Positions 7,907-16,557 of a DNA stretch of 20,654 bases are shown here, piece after piece. Below the pieces are notes generated by a model, which saw only the letters and a program-made list of their open reading frames with translations, was not told the DNA's origin and searched no databases. Every line of letters starts with the position of its first letter. The stretch's first letter is position 1. This DNA is from Methanobacterium sp. (GTDB taxonomy: Archaea > Methanobacteriota > Methanobacteria > Methanobacteriales > Methanobacteriaceae). The position numbers were made by a program, and so were the translations under genes. The DNA lies in assembly GCA_028700095.1 (NCBI GenBank), contig JAQVTJ010000005.1:9494-30147 (forward strand), read 5' to 3'.

Positions 7907-9139
7907 ATGGGACAAGAATTTTTAAATATAATGGATCCTGGAGATGTGAAAAAGATTATTGCAGACATTCCAGTTAATAAAAAGGTAGAAAAGATATTAT
8001 TAAAAGATTGTCTAAATAGAATACTTGCTGAGGATGTATATGCAACTATAAATCTTCCTCCTTTTAAAAAAACTTCAATGGATGGATATGCTGTAATGGC
8101 AGAGGATACTTTTAAAGCATCTGAAGATAATCCAATTAATTTAAAACTTATGGAAGTGGTGGGTGCTGGTGATGTTCCAAAGAAAAAATTGGAAAACAGA
8201 TTTTGTACAGAAGTTTCAACTGGAGCACCTGTACCTGTAGGTACCACAGCAGTTGTTATGGTTGAATTTACAGAAAATAACAATGGGAATATTTTAATAT
8301 ATGAAAGTGTTGCGTTGGGTCAAAACATAATTAATAAAGGATCTGATGTAAAGAAAGGAGAAATATTACTTATAAAAAATACAAAAATCACACCAGATAA
8401 AATAGGAGTTTTAAGTGCAATTGGAATGGAAAAAGTAGTGGTTTATCAAAAACCCAGAGTTGGAATTATATCTACAGGAAATGAAATAATAAAACCCAGT
8501 GAAAAGTTAACATATGGTAAAATTTATGATATAAATTCCATGACAATTTCAAGTGCTGTTAAAGCTTGTGGATGTATTCCAGTACATACAGATATAGTTA
8601 AAGATAATTATAATATTTTAAGAAATAAGATAAATGAATTTAATGATGTTGATTTAATATTAACATCTGGAGGAACATCTGCAGGTACAGGGGATGTGTT
8701 AAGAGAAGTATTAGATGATCTGGGTGAAGTTCTTGTCCATGGTATAGCAGTTAAACCAGGTAAACCAACAATAATTGGCAGATTAAAAAATAATAATGGA
8801 TCTAAATATTTATTTGGACTTCCAGGCAATCCAGCTGCAGCTTTAATAGCTTTTCGTGTTTTTTTCGCACAATTTTTAATGGAAATGGCATCTAATACAA
8901 TAAATGTTTCAAATGATAATATTAAAAAACTTAAACTTTCAAGGAGATATCGTCCTGCCAGAGGAAGAATTCATTATCTATTGGTAAAAATTGAAGATAA
9001 AATGGCAATTCCCATTTTAAAAGATTCTGGTGCAATATCCTCTCTTGCAGAAGCTGATGGTTTTATAGAAATACCTAAAAATATTGAAATATTAGAAAAA
9101 GGAGATTTAGTACAAGTTTATCCTCTTACAGATTTTTAA
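7907..9139 (+). CDS. moeA: Molybdopterin molybdenumtransferase MoeA
   Basis: MoeA inserts molybdenum (or tungsten) into adenylylated molybdopterin, the last step of molybdenum cofactor synthesis, in the cytosol. Methanogens need the cofactor for formylmethanofuran dehydrogenase and formate dehydrogenase. The 410 residues cover all MoeA domains. The LPPFKKTSMDGYAVMAED signature is at about 50-67 and TGAPVPVGTTAVVMVE at 105-120. The MoCF-binding core shows ISTGNEI (188-194), GKIYDINS, LILTSGGTSAGTGD (250-263) and GLPGNPAAALI (304-314). A C-terminal beta domain completes it. ATG 7907 is preceded by a weak GTGGTAA. It is a single gene, convergent with the UPF0280 gene 36 bases away. Methanogens often carry two moeA paralogues; which one this is cannot be told. 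Confidence 0.95.
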   Translation: MGQEFLNIMDPGDVKKIIADIPVNKKVEKILLKDCLNRILAEDVYATINLPPFKKTSMDGYAVMAEDTFKASEDNPINLKLMEVVGAGDVPKKKLENRFCTEVSTGAPVPVGTTAVVMVEFTENNNGNILIYESVALGQNIINKGSDVKKGEILLIKNTKITPDKIGVLSAIGMEKVVVYQKPRVGIISTGNEIIKPSEKLTYGKIYDINSMTISSAVKACGCIPVHTDIVKDNYNILRNKINEFNDVDLILTSGGTSAGTGDVLREVLDDLGEVLVHGIAVKPGKPTIIGRLKNNNGSKYLFGLPGNPAAALIAFRVFFAQFLMEMASNTINVSNDNIKKLKLSRRYRPARGRIHYLLVKIEDKMAIPILKDSGAISSLAEADGFIEIPKNIEILEKGDLVQVYPLTDF

Positions 9140-9175
9140 ACATTATATAATCCACAGATCTAAAACAGTAAATTA

Positions 9176-9931
9176 TCATATCTCAAAAAGATCTCCTAAC
9201 ACCACTTTTTTATCTGTTTTAACAAGTTTTGGAATCTTACCCAGAGTTCCAGCTGACTCTCCAACAACAACTAACACACCTCTCATATATTTTCTTAAAT
9301 CATCAGCCCTTTCAAGTGATTTCGCTACTGCATCATTATCAGTCTGTCCTAGACAATAATTTCCAATGGAAGTTGCAAGAGCATCTGCTATACTTGCCTC
9401 ATCTGCAAAAACAGTTACAGAATCTGATCTTCCAAAACTTATTGAATGCCCTACAGTACCTGATGATGTGCATATTCCCATTGGTGTTTTCCTAAATTTA
9501 ACTTTAAAACCCAACTCTCCACTAAGAGAAGATTCACCTGCATAAAGCCCAACAACCACATTTTGATCTGTTTTCAGGGCAATATCTCCACCATTATCAA
9601 TAACCACATATTTAGCACAATTTTCAACCATAAAACCCATTGAAAGCTGTGCTATAGCACCTGAAACAGCTGCCATAGGTCCAACTTCTCCTCTTCTCCC
9701 GGCACGGGCCATTAAACTTATTATAAGGGGTGTTTGATAATTATTTATCTCTCCAACTAAAACAGGTTCATAACTATTTAGAAAATCAGGATTTTTCCTA
9801 ATATAATTTTTAAGCTCAAAACGTTGTTTAAAAATAAAATTTCGAAGATTATGATTTATAATATCAGTTTTAATCTTTAGATCAGTTTCATCTATTTGTA
9901 TATGTTCTTTTATTATTCTACTATCTGTCAT
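9176..9931 (-). CDS. UPF0280 family protein (ApbE-like fold)
   Basis: This matches the archaeal UPF0280 family, distantly related to ApbE, the FAD:protein FMN transferase. Family-type motifs include GPMAAVSGAIAQLS (about 82-95), DNGGDIAL, and the C-terminal TSSGTVGHSISFGRSD followed by VTVFADEASIADALATSIG. The latter resembles the ApbE region that binds FAD phosphate and metal. The biochemical role of UPF0280 is not established to my knowledge, so an FMN-transfer activity is only a suggestion. The protein has no signal peptide, unlike bacterial ApbE. I place the start at ATG 9931 rather than TTG 9937; no ribosome binding site is seen, so the mRNA may be leaderless. It is divergent from the PH-domain gene, with 57 bases between starts. 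Confidence 0.85.
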   Translation of the reverse strand: MTDSRIIKEHIQIDETDLKIKTDIINHNLRNFIFKQRFELKNYIRKNPDFLNSYEPVLVGEINNYQTPLIISLMARAGRRGEVGPMAAVSGAIAQLSMGFMVENCAKYVVIDNGGDIALKTDQNVVVGLYAGESSLSGELGFKVKFRKTPMGICTSSGTVGHSISFGRSDSVTVFADEASIADALATSIGNYCLGQTDNDAVAKSLERADDLRKYMRGVLVVVGESAGTLGKIPKLVKTDKKVVLGDLFEI

Positions 9932-9988
9932 TATCAATTTATTTGTATAATACTATACATAAAATATTTAGATGATCAAAGAGAATTA
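9932..9988. promoter_or_regulatory. Compact divergent promoter region
   Basis: Only 57 bases separate the UPF0280 (-) and PH-domain (+) start codons. The middle holds an almost palindromic TATA-like block, GTATAATACTATAC at 9945-9958 (one mismatched pair), which could place TATA elements for both directions. Neither gene has a clear ribosome binding site, consistent with leaderless or very short-leader transcripts. This is inference from base pattern. Confidence 0.35.
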
Positions 9989-10618
9989 ATGTTAATGAAA
10001 GATAATAACAGAAGAAACTCACATTCTGGAGAAAGGGTTTTATTAGAAACCCCACCCAGATTCATTGCAAATATGAAATCTGCAATATATAAATTTATTA
10101 TAGTATTAATATTATTGTATTTTTCAACTACAATAATACAATATTCTGTAATTGTCCAAGATCATATTGGAAATATTGGAAATATACCAATTATCCAAAC
10201 AACCACTACAATACTAATTATTACAATTTTATTCATGATATTTTGGATATTTTGGGATATATTATCATGGAAATCAAAAATTTATACAATCACCAATAAA
10301 AGAGTAATAATAAAAACAGGGATCATCAGAAAAAAAAGTGTGTACATGTATTATGATAAAATCCAAGACATAATACTATCCCAAAATATTATAGAAAAAC
10401 TTTTATATTCTGGTAATATTGAAATATTTGGTGGACATGATAGAACAAGTTTAATTCTAATAGATGTACCAAGCCCTGGTGAAGTTGAAAATATGATAAA
10501 CAGAATGATAGAAGGAGATGATCATGAATTTGAAACATATAAACCCAAAAGATATGGGCAAAAATCTAAAAAAAGAGAATCAATAATGGATGAATATGAT
10601 AAAAAATTCAAACTCTAA
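9989..10618 (+). CDS. Membrane protein with bacterial-type PH (bPH2/YdbS-like) domain
   Basis: The product of 209 residues (from ATG 9989; ATG 9995 is also possible) has a hydrophilic N-terminus. Two membrane helices follow, FIIVLILLYFSTTIIQYSVIV and TTILIITILFMIFWIFWDIL. A cytoplasmic domain then reads YTITNKRVIIKTGIIRKKSVYMYYDKIQDIILSQNI, with IEIFGGHDRTSLILIDVPSPGEVENMI behind it. The pattern 'YTITNKRV...GI..K....I.Y.KI.D' is typical of bPH2 (DUF304/YdbS) domains, whose ligand is unknown in most cases. The C-terminal 35 residues are lysine-rich and charged. The reading frame is open back to 9896, but that part runs antisense through the UPF0280 N-terminus and is not expected to be translated. 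Function is unknown. Confidence 0.8.
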   Translation: MLMKDNNRRNSHSGERVLLETPPRFIANMKSAIYKFIIVLILLYFSTTIIQYSVIVQDHIGNIGNIPIIQTTTTILIITILFMIFWIFWDILSWKSKIYTITNKRVIIKTGIIRKKSVYMYYDKIQDIILSQNIIEKLLYSGNIEIFGGHDRTSLILIDVPSPGEVENMINRMIEGDDHEFETYKPKRYGQKSKKRESIMDEYDKKFKL

Positions 10619-10697
10619 AGTTTTAAATTTTATAAAACATAACCCCAAAAAAATAATAAATACCTTTTTTTTTAAATATTAATAAGGACAAAAAAAT

Positions 10698-11030
<333 letters not shown>

Positions 11031-11384
11031 AAAAAGAAATATATTACAAACTAATATAAAAACAAAAAAAAATTTATTAAATAATCAAGTTAAAAAAAAA
11101 CCCATAGATCTATATTATATTTATAAAAAAAACTAAAACTGTTAATTTTTTTTAGGGATTACATAAATAAAAATTTTATATATAATTATATTATATTTTT
11201 TTTTACATAAATTTTTACCATTCCCATAGATAAAATATCTATCTCATATAATAATATTAATACAAAATTCTTTTAATACAAGTTGTTGGAAATATTTACA
11301 CAAATATAATCATATAATACATAATAAAATAGAGTGTGAAAAAGAATAATTGTTTAAAAAAAAATTTTCTAATAGGGTAATCTA
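11031..11384. other. AT-rich intergenic region before the lipid reductase gene
   Basis: About 350 bases without a gene. It holds A/T tracts just after the ynfA-like stop (probable termination), a palindrome ATAGATCTAT at 11104-11113, and a 17-base hyphenated palindrome at 11226-11242. TATA-like sequence occurs in the last 100 bases (near 11310-11330). Nothing coding is supported. Confidence 0.5.
11226..11242. promoter_or_regulatory. 17-base palindrome, possible operator
   Basis: ATAGATA and TATCTAT form perfect 7-base inverted arms around AAA. It lies about 140 bases upstream of the lipid reductase start, and a related 10-base palindrome (ATAGATCTAT) occurs about 120 bases further upstream; both are preceded by CCC or CCCAT-like bases. 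A regulator site is possible, but chance palindromes are common in AT-rich DNA. Confidence 0.25.
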
Positions 11385-12563
11385 ATGAATAAATTTGATG
11401 TAATAGTTATTGGTGCAGGGCCTGTAGGTTCAACATTTGCTCGGTATATTGCAAATGAAGGATTTAAAGTGGCAATATTAGAACGGAAAAAAGAAGTGGG
11501 TGTTCCATTACAATGTGCCGGTCTTTTAGGTAAAAAAATAAAAGATATTAATATACTTCCAGATAAATATATTTTAAACAAGGTTTATGGTGCATATTTA
11601 CATTCACCCTCAAATACCATATTAAAAGTAGGTCGAAAAGATCCTCAAGCTTATGTGATTGATAGAATAGCTTATGATAAATTTTTAGCAGAACAAGCAG
11701 TGGATGCTGGAGCAAAACTTCTTTTAAACCATAAAGTAAAAGATGTGAATATAAAAACAGGTGAAGTATATCTTGAAAACAATTCTAATAAAATATTCCA
11801 AGGTAAAATAATTGTAGGAACTGATGGACATGCATCTAAAGTATCTGATAAATTTAATCCAAAAACAAAATCTGTAATGGCAGCACAATACCTGTTAGAT
11901 ATGAAAAAAGATGTTTTTGACATGGATAATGTTAATCCTCATGTTAACTCAAACATATCCCCAGGATTTATATGGATGATACCTATTTCTAAATCAATGG
12001 CAAGGGTAGGACTTTTTGCAAATAAAGATTATAATAAACTTAATCATATATTAAAAGATTTTATTCATGATAATATTTTATATAAAAATGCTACAATTTT
12101 AAAGAAATATCAGGGATTTATACCAGTTTACAATCCTAAAAAGAAAATAGTAAAAGACAGAGCTATACTAATAGGTGATGCTGCATCCCAAGTAAAACCC
12201 ACCACTGGCGGAGGTCTTATAATAGGATTTGAATGTGCTAAAATAGCAGCAAACACTGTTTCAAAAACACTTCAAAAGGAAGATATTAATATTCTCAAAA
12301 AATATGAAAATGAATATAGAAAACGTTTTAAAAACGAGTTAAAAGTTCAAATTGAAGTTCAAATAATATTCAAATCACTTACAAACCAAAACCTTGAATA
12401 TATGTTTTTAAAACTTAAAGAAGGAAATGCAGAGAATTTAATATCTGAATATGGGGATATGGACTCTCAATCCATACTAATAAAAGAAATGATAAAAAAC
12501 AGACTTTTTTTTTCAATTTTACCTAAATTATTAACACGGAGGATAGGAAATTTATGGAAATAG
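11385..12563 (+). CDS. Digeranylgeranylglycerophospholipid reductase family flavoprotein
   Basis: This flavoprotein of the geranylgeranyl reductase family saturates the isoprenoid side chains of archaeal membrane lipids, acting at the inner face of the membrane with FAD and a reduced electron donor. The N-terminal Rossmann motif is DVIVIGAGPVGSTFARYIA (GAGPVG at 10-15), with the ribose-binding glutamate in ILERK (Glu33). It is followed by the family's conserved VPLQCAGLLG (Cys44). The second FAD motif is AILIGDAASQVKPTTGGGLI (264-277). The 392-residue length is normal. Methanogens usually have several paralogues, so the exact substrate is not certain. The ATG follows a GGGTAATCT site complementary to the 16S 3' end. 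The stop overlaps the start of the tRNA methyltransferase by 10 bases. Confidence 0.9.
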   Translation: MNKFDVIVIGAGPVGSTFARYIANEGFKVAILERKKEVGVPLQCAGLLGKKIKDINILPDKYILNKVYGAYLHSPSNTILKVGRKDPQAYVIDRIAYDKFLAEQAVDAGAKLLLNHKVKDVNIKTGEVYLENNSNKIFQGKIIVGTDGHASKVSDKFNPKTKSVMAAQYLLDMKKDVFDMDNVNPHVNSNISPGFIWMIPISKSMARVGLFANKDYNKLNHILKDFIHDNILYKNATILKKYQGFIPVYNPKKKIVKDRAILIGDAASQVKPTTGGGLIIGFECAKIAANTVSKTLQKEDINILKKYENEYRKRFKNELKVQIEVQIIFKSLTNQNLEYMFLKLKEGNAENLISEYGDMDSQSILIKEMIKNRLFFSILPKLLTRRIGNLWK

Positions 12564-13588
12564 TTTTAATATTATCACAGGAAAACAAAACACTACCAAA
12601 AGCAGAGATTGAAGCTGTTTTAAATGCTGAAAAGATACCATACAACTTTAAAGAACAATATGATGGTATTTTAATATTAAATATACCCCAGAAATATTCA
12701 AATTCTCTTAAAATATTAGGTAACAGATTTTCATATACCCATGAAATTTGTAAACTTTTAATAGAAACAGATAAAGCTCATTTAAACACTGAAATCCAGA
12801 AATATCCATGGAAAGATATTATAATCAAAGACTTTGCTGTTAGAATAAAACGAATGGATAAAAATAATAAATTTGATACATCCCATCTTGAAAGAGAAAT
12901 AGGTGGTATAATAAATAAAAGCATAGAAGGAACAGGTAGGGTAAATTTAAAAAATCCTTCAAACTTTTTACGCCTTATATTTATTAATGAAAAAATTTTC
13001 ATAACTGAAAGACTTTGTAAAATAGAGAAAAAACATTTCTTTAATTTCAAACCACATAAAAGACCTTTTTTCTATCCTGGATCCATGAGTCCAAAACTTG
13101 CAAGATGCATGGTTAACCTTACAGGTGTAAAAAAAGGAAATATACTCCTAGACCCATTCTGTGGAACAGGAGGAATACTATTGGAAGCAGGAATCATGGG
13201 TGTAAATGTTATTGGGGTAGATATAGATGAAAAAATGGTAAAAGGAACCATTAAAAACCTCCAAAATTGTGATATAAAGGATTATATGGTTTTTCAAGAA
13301 GATGCAAGGAAAATAAGGTTACCTAATAAAGTTAAAGCCATTGCAACTGATCCTCCCTATGGTATTTCAGCATCAACTGGTGGTGAAGAAAGTCAGAACC
13401 TCTACACTGAAGCCCTTGTTACAATGGAAGAAATACTCATGGATACAGGGAGTTTATGCATGGCAACACCCCATTATATGGATATAAATGAACTTATACA
13501 AAGCACAAACTTTGAAATAACAGAACAACACCATATAAGAATGCATAAAAGTTTAACACGTGTTATATCAATCCTTAAAAAATCATAA
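12554..13588 (+). CDS. tRNA (guanine-10-N2) methyltransferase (Trm-G10)
   Basis: This SAM-dependent enzyme methylates the exocyclic amine of G10 in tRNA, giving m2G or m2,2G; it is the archaeal relative of Trm11. The N-terminal part (about 1-155) is the ferredoxin-like plus THUMP region that binds tRNA. The link region KRPFFYPGSMSPKLARCMVN leads into the Rossmann methyltransferase. SAM-binding motif I is LLDPFCGTGGILLEAG (200-207 core), the acidic ribose contact is VIGVDIDEKM, and the catalytic motif IV is TDPPYG (266-270), the signature of N2-guanine methyltransferases. The 344-residue length fits. GGAGGAT nine bases upstream of ATG 12554 lies inside the end of the lipid reductase gene, so the pair is translationally coupled. 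Confidence 0.93.
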   Translation: MEIVLILSQENKTLPKAEIEAVLNAEKIPYNFKEQYDGILILNIPQKYSNSLKILGNRFSYTHEICKLLIETDKAHLNTEIQKYPWKDIIIKDFAVRIKRMDKNNKFDTSHLEREIGGIINKSIEGTGRVNLKNPSNFLRLIFINEKIFITERLCKIEKKHFFNFKPHKRPFFYPGSMSPKLARCMVNLTGVKKGNILLDPFCGTGGILLEAGIMGVNVIGVDIDEKMVKGTIKNLQNCDIKDYMVFQEDARKIRLPNKVKAIATDPPYGISASTGGEESQNLYTEALVTMEEILMDTGSLCMATPHYMDINELIQSTNFEITEQHHIRMHKSLTRVISILKKS

Positions 13589-13632
13589 ATATTTTTGAAA
13601 CACATGAAATAAAATTCAAATCTTATTTATCA

Positions 13633-13645
13633 AAAATATATAAAA
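13633..13645 (+). promoter_or_regulatory. Candidate TATA element of cimA
   Basis: The sequence AAAATATATAAAA is a good match to an archaeal purine-rich BRE followed by a TATA box, and is the clearest one in the 226-base gap before cimA. If used, transcription would begin near 13670 and leave an untranslated leader of about 145 bases. That leader contains an exact 13-base direct repeat (TTTTTTATTAATT at 13723-13735 and 13745-13757). Confidence 0.4.
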
Positions 13646-13814
13646 CATATTTTATGTATTAATTTAAAAATTATTTTACTACCCTATTAAACATATTTTA
13701 TATTCTCCCATAAAAAAAAAAATTTTTTATTAATTTACATCATATTTTTTATTAATTGAAAAAGTAAATTTCTTAAATTTTTAAAGATTAAAAAAAAATG
13801 GAGTGGTGGAATCC

Positions 13815-15314
13815 TTGGAAACTAAAATATTTGACACAACACTTAGAGATGGAGAACAAACCCCCGGAGTATCTTTAACTCTAGATCAGAAGCTTAGAAT
13901 AGCAAGTAAGCTTGATGAGATGGGAGTTAATATTATAGAGGCAGGTTCAGCCATCACATCAAAAGGTGAAAGGGATGGAATTAAAAAAATAGTTTCTGAA
14001 GATCTTAAAGCTGAAATATGTAGTTTTGCAAGGGCAGTTAAAGGCGATGTAGATGCAGCTCTAGAATGTGGAGTTATAAGTGTTCATCTGGTTGTTCCAA
14101 CATCTGATCTACATATTGAACATAAATTAAATAAAACACGGGAAGAAGTGAAAAAAACAGCAATGGAAGCTATAGAATATGCCACAGATCATGGTTTAAT
14201 TGTTGAATTTTCAGCAGAAGATGCAACTAGAAGTGACTATGACTTTCTTAAACAAATTCTAAGCGAAGGAATAGATATGGGAGCTAAAAGAATTTGTGCC
14301 TGTGACACAGTAGGCATGCTCACACCAGAAAGATCTTATAAATTTTACAAAGGCTTAACAGAATTAGGAGTACCAGTTAGTGTTCATTTTCATAATGATT
14401 TTGGATTAGCAGTTGCAAACACATTATCAGGACTACGTGCAGGTGCAAGCCAAGCCCATGTAACAGTAAATGGAATTGGTGAAAGAGCAGGAAACGCATC
14501 TCTTGAAGAGGTAGTAATCTCTTTAAGTTCTCTTTATAATATTAAAACAGATATTAATTTTAAAATGCTCTATGAAATGTCAAAAACTGTTGCAAGAACA
14601 ACTGGAATATACCTTCAACCAAACAAGGCAATAGTAGGTGAAAATGCATTTGCCCATGAATCCGGAATACATGCTGATGGTGTTATAAAAAATGCAAAAA
14701 CATATGAACCAATCACCCCAGAACTTGTTGGACATAGAAGAAGATTTGTTATGGGTAAACATGTGGGTTCACATATTATCAGAAAAAGAATAAAAGAAAT
14801 GGGATTAAAAGTAGATGATGTTAGATTTGAACAAATATTTAAAAGAATAAAAGCCCTGGGTGATATGGGAAAATGTGTAACAGATGTTGATCTCCAGGCA
14901 ATTGCAGAAGATGCATTAGATGTTTTAGCAGAAAAACCTGTAGAACTTGAAGAATTAACCATAGTCTCTGGAAATAAAGTTACACCAACTGCATCAGTAA
15001 AAATTAATGTTGAGGGTATGGAAAAAATTGAAGCAGGTGTAGGTGTAGGTCCTGTAGATGCAGCAATTGTAGCAATTAGAAAAAGTGTAAAAGATATTGC
15101 AGATATACAACTTGAAGAATATCATGTAGATGCAATAACCGGAGGAACTGATGCTTTAATAGATGTTGTTGTTAAACTTAAAAATGGAGATAATATAGTT
15201 AGCTCAAGAAGCACCCAGCCAGATATTATAATGGCCAGTGTAGAAGCAGTTTTAGGTGGAGTTAACAAAATAGTCAGTGATAAAATGATCAATGAATCTG
15301 AAAATAAGGAATAA
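13815..15314 (+). CDS. cimA: (R)-citramalate synthase (2-isopropylmalate synthase family)
   Basis: CimA condenses pyruvate with acetyl-CoA to (R)-citramalate, the first step of the threonine-independent route to isoleucine. The TIM-barrel active site is seen in KIFDTTLRDGEQTPGVSL (Arg11 and metal ligand Asp12) and the metal-binding VSVHFHNDFG (His191, His193). NGIGERAGNASLEE and GENAFAHESGIHADG follow. The C-terminal 120 residues are the LeuA-type regulatory dimer domain (VSGNKVTPTASVKI, GVGPVDAAI, GGTDALIDVVV), where isoleucine would bind as inhibitor. IEAGSAITSKGERDGIK and overall similarity recalled from M. jannaschii MJ1392 favour CimA over LeuA or AksA. I choose TTG 13815 (499 residues), because GGAGTGGTGG ends five bases before it. 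The upstream GTG at 13803 lies within that site. Confidence 0.85.
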   Translation: METKIFDTTLRDGEQTPGVSLTLDQKLRIASKLDEMGVNIIEAGSAITSKGERDGIKKIVSEDLKAEICSFARAVKGDVDAALECGVISVHLVVPTSDLHIEHKLNKTREEVKKTAMEAIEYATDHGLIVEFSAEDATRSDYDFLKQILSEGIDMGAKRICACDTVGMLTPERSYKFYKGLTELGVPVSVHFHNDFGLAVANTLSGLRAGASQAHVTVNGIGERAGNASLEEVVISLSSLYNIKTDINFKMLYEMSKTVARTTGIYLQPNKAIVGENAFAHESGIHADGVIKNAKTYEPITPELVGHRRRFVMGKHVGSHIIRKRIKEMGLKVDDVRFEQIFKRIKALGDMGKCVTDVDLQAIAEDALDVLAEKPVELEELTIVSGNKVTPTASVKINVEGMEKIEAGVGVGPVDAAIVAIRKSVKDIADIQLEEYHVDAITGGTDALIDVVVKLKNGDNIVSSRSTQPDIIMASVEAVLGGVNKIVSDKMINESENKE

Positions 15315-15352
15315 AAAAAAAACTTTAATATTTAAATTTATATCCTCACTTA

Positions 15353-15380
15353 TTTTTTTTCATAAAACCCCTTTTTTTTT
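15353..15380 (+). terminator. T-tract terminator after cimA
   Basis: Two T runs, T8 at 15353-15360 and T9 at 15372-15380, with CATAAAACCCC between them, follow the cimA stop codon by about 40 bases. This is the usual form of archaeal intrinsic termination. Assigned from pattern only. Confidence 0.45.
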
Positions 15381-15428
15381 AGAAACAAAAATAATTAAAT
15401 ATCCCCGATATAATAATATTTAAAAAGA

Positions 15429-15437
15429 TTTATAATA
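15429..15437 (+). promoter_or_regulatory. Candidate TATA box of the membrane protein-cgi121 pair
   Basis: TTTATAATA lies about 25-33 bases upstream of ATG 15462, preceded by a purine-rich AAAAAGA that could be the BRE. With no ribosome binding site before the ATG, the distance fits a transcript that starts at or very near the start codon (leaderless). Inference only. Confidence 0.4.
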
Positions 15438-15461
15438 AACAAATATTTAATAATATTAATT

Positions 15462-16031
15462 ATGAACCCTATACCCTCAAAAGACAAATTATCACATATA
15501 AAACAATTTTTAAAAGTGGTAGGAAGTCTTTTATCTGCATACATGGCAATTATAATTACAATAGGTTTTTTAGTACCTTGGATAGTAGGGGCAATTAAGA
15601 TACATAATTACAATGAAATAATTGGCTTTATTGAAGTTTTTGTATTGGTTTCTGCCACATTATCCCTTTTAAGCTTCACCTATATAATGGCACTTTCAGA
15701 TATACATGAAAAAGTCAAAGATTCCATTATAAAATCTGGGGAATTATTTTTCATGGCCACTGTACAATTTATAGTAGGACTATTTCTATTATTAACAATG
15801 GATTATTTTACCAGTAACTTTCTTAATATTTCTAATATTAACTTAAATTTTAATTTACAAGGAATTACTTCAATAATAATATTTATTATCCAAATAATTA
15901 TATTTTCAGAGTTAATATTTGCAATATCTAAATTTTTCAAAGGAGTTATAGAAATATATATGTCATTTAGATCAGAACATTTCAAAGAATCAATATTTTA
16001 CATTTTATATTGGAGAGATAGGAATGTTTGA
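15462..16031 (+). CDS. Four-helix membrane protein of unknown function
   Basis: I do not recognise this 189-residue protein. After a short basic N-terminus (MNPIPSKDKLSHIKQFLK), four hydrophobic helices can be seen: SLLSAYMAIIITIGFLVPWI, IGFIEVFVLVSATLSLLSFT, FFMATVQFIVGLFLLLTMDY and ITSIIIFIIQIIIFSELIFA. A charged loop (SDIHEKVKDSIIKSG) lies between helices 2 and 3. The end SFRSEHFKESIFYILYWRDRNV is charged and amphipathic. There are no conserved catalytic-looking residues. The last eight bases overlap the cgi121 start, so expression is coupled to a KEOPS subunit. That link may be only operon economy. No ribosome binding site precedes the ATG. Confidence 0.8.
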   Translation: MNPIPSKDKLSHIKQFLKVVGSLLSAYMAIIITIGFLVPWIVGAIKIHNYNEIIGFIEVFVLVSATLSLLSFTYIMALSDIHEKVKDSIIKSGELFFMATVQFIVGLFLLLTMDYFTSNFLNISNINLNFNLQGITSIIIFIIQIIIFSELIFAISKFFKGVIEIYMSFRSEHFKESIFYILYWRDRNV

Positions 16032-16530
16032 AAACTATAAAGAATATAATATCCAAATTGGAGGATTTAAAACCCATATAACAGATTTTAGACAATTTAT
16101 GAATGATTTAAAAAGATTTGATAATTGTATGATCCAAGTCATGGATGCAGAGGGAGCTGCAGGTATTGAACATGTAACACATGCAACAATACATGCAATT
16201 AATGCTTTTTCTAGAAAACAGAATATTGCAAATGATTTAGGTCTTGAAATTTGTGTAAGAACATCTGGACAAAGACAGATTTCCCAAGCTTTGAAAATGT
16301 TAGGAATTAAAAATGGAAATATAAATATTTGTGTAATAGCAGTTGATTGTAATAAAAATATTATGGATAGATTATCAGATATTCTTGGTAAAAGAGATGA
16401 TAAAGTTCTTGAACCCTCTGAAAATATATTAAAAAATATATACCAAATATCAGATATTGAAATTGAAACTATAGGAAATATTACAAATCTTTTAATGGAA
16501 AGAACTGCTCTTTTAATAGTAGAAACCTAG
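16024..16530 (+). CDS. cgi121: KEOPS complex subunit Cgi121
   Basis: Cgi121 is a subunit of the KEOPS complex (Kae1, Bud32, Cgi121, Pcc1), which transfers threonylcarbamoyl to A37 of ANN-decoding tRNAs. Cgi121 binds the tRNA 3' end and stimulates Bud32. The 168-residue protein matches the family through the central VTHATIHAINAFSRKQNIANDLGLEICVRTSGQRQISQALKMLGIKNG segment. That segment holds the conserved HAxNAF and RxSGxRQIxxAxxxxG patterns. The C-terminus is a helix with E-R-x-A. The family is non-enzymatic, so no active site is expected. The start ATG 16024 follows GGAGAG at good spacing within the end of the upstream membrane-protein gene. It is convergent with the PLP-fold gene, 27 bases away. 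Confidence 0.9.
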   Translation: MFENYKEYNIQIGGFKTHITDFRQFMNDLKRFDNCMIQVMDAEGAAGIEHVTHATIHAINAFSRKQNIANDLGLEICVRTSGQRQISQALKMLGIKNGNINICVIAVDCNKNIMDRLSDILGKRDDKVLEPSENILKNIYQISDIEIETIGNITNLLMERTALLIVET

Positions 16531-16557
16531 ATTTAATAGAATATAAATTTTATTTTC

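Noticed and set aside
9896..9988. 31-residue upstream extension of the PH-domain protein
   Set aside because: It overlaps the UPF0280 coding region and crosses the presumed divergent promoter; the Lys/Glu/Arg-rich start at 9989-9995 is a better N-terminus.
13798..13814. ATG at 13798 as start of cimA
   Set aside because: It is out of frame with cimA and forms part of the ribosome binding site GGAGTGGTGG.
14580..14962. Minus-strand open frames inside cimA
   Set aside because: Antisense to conserved catalytic and regulatory segments; products look like reverse-complement composition artefacts.
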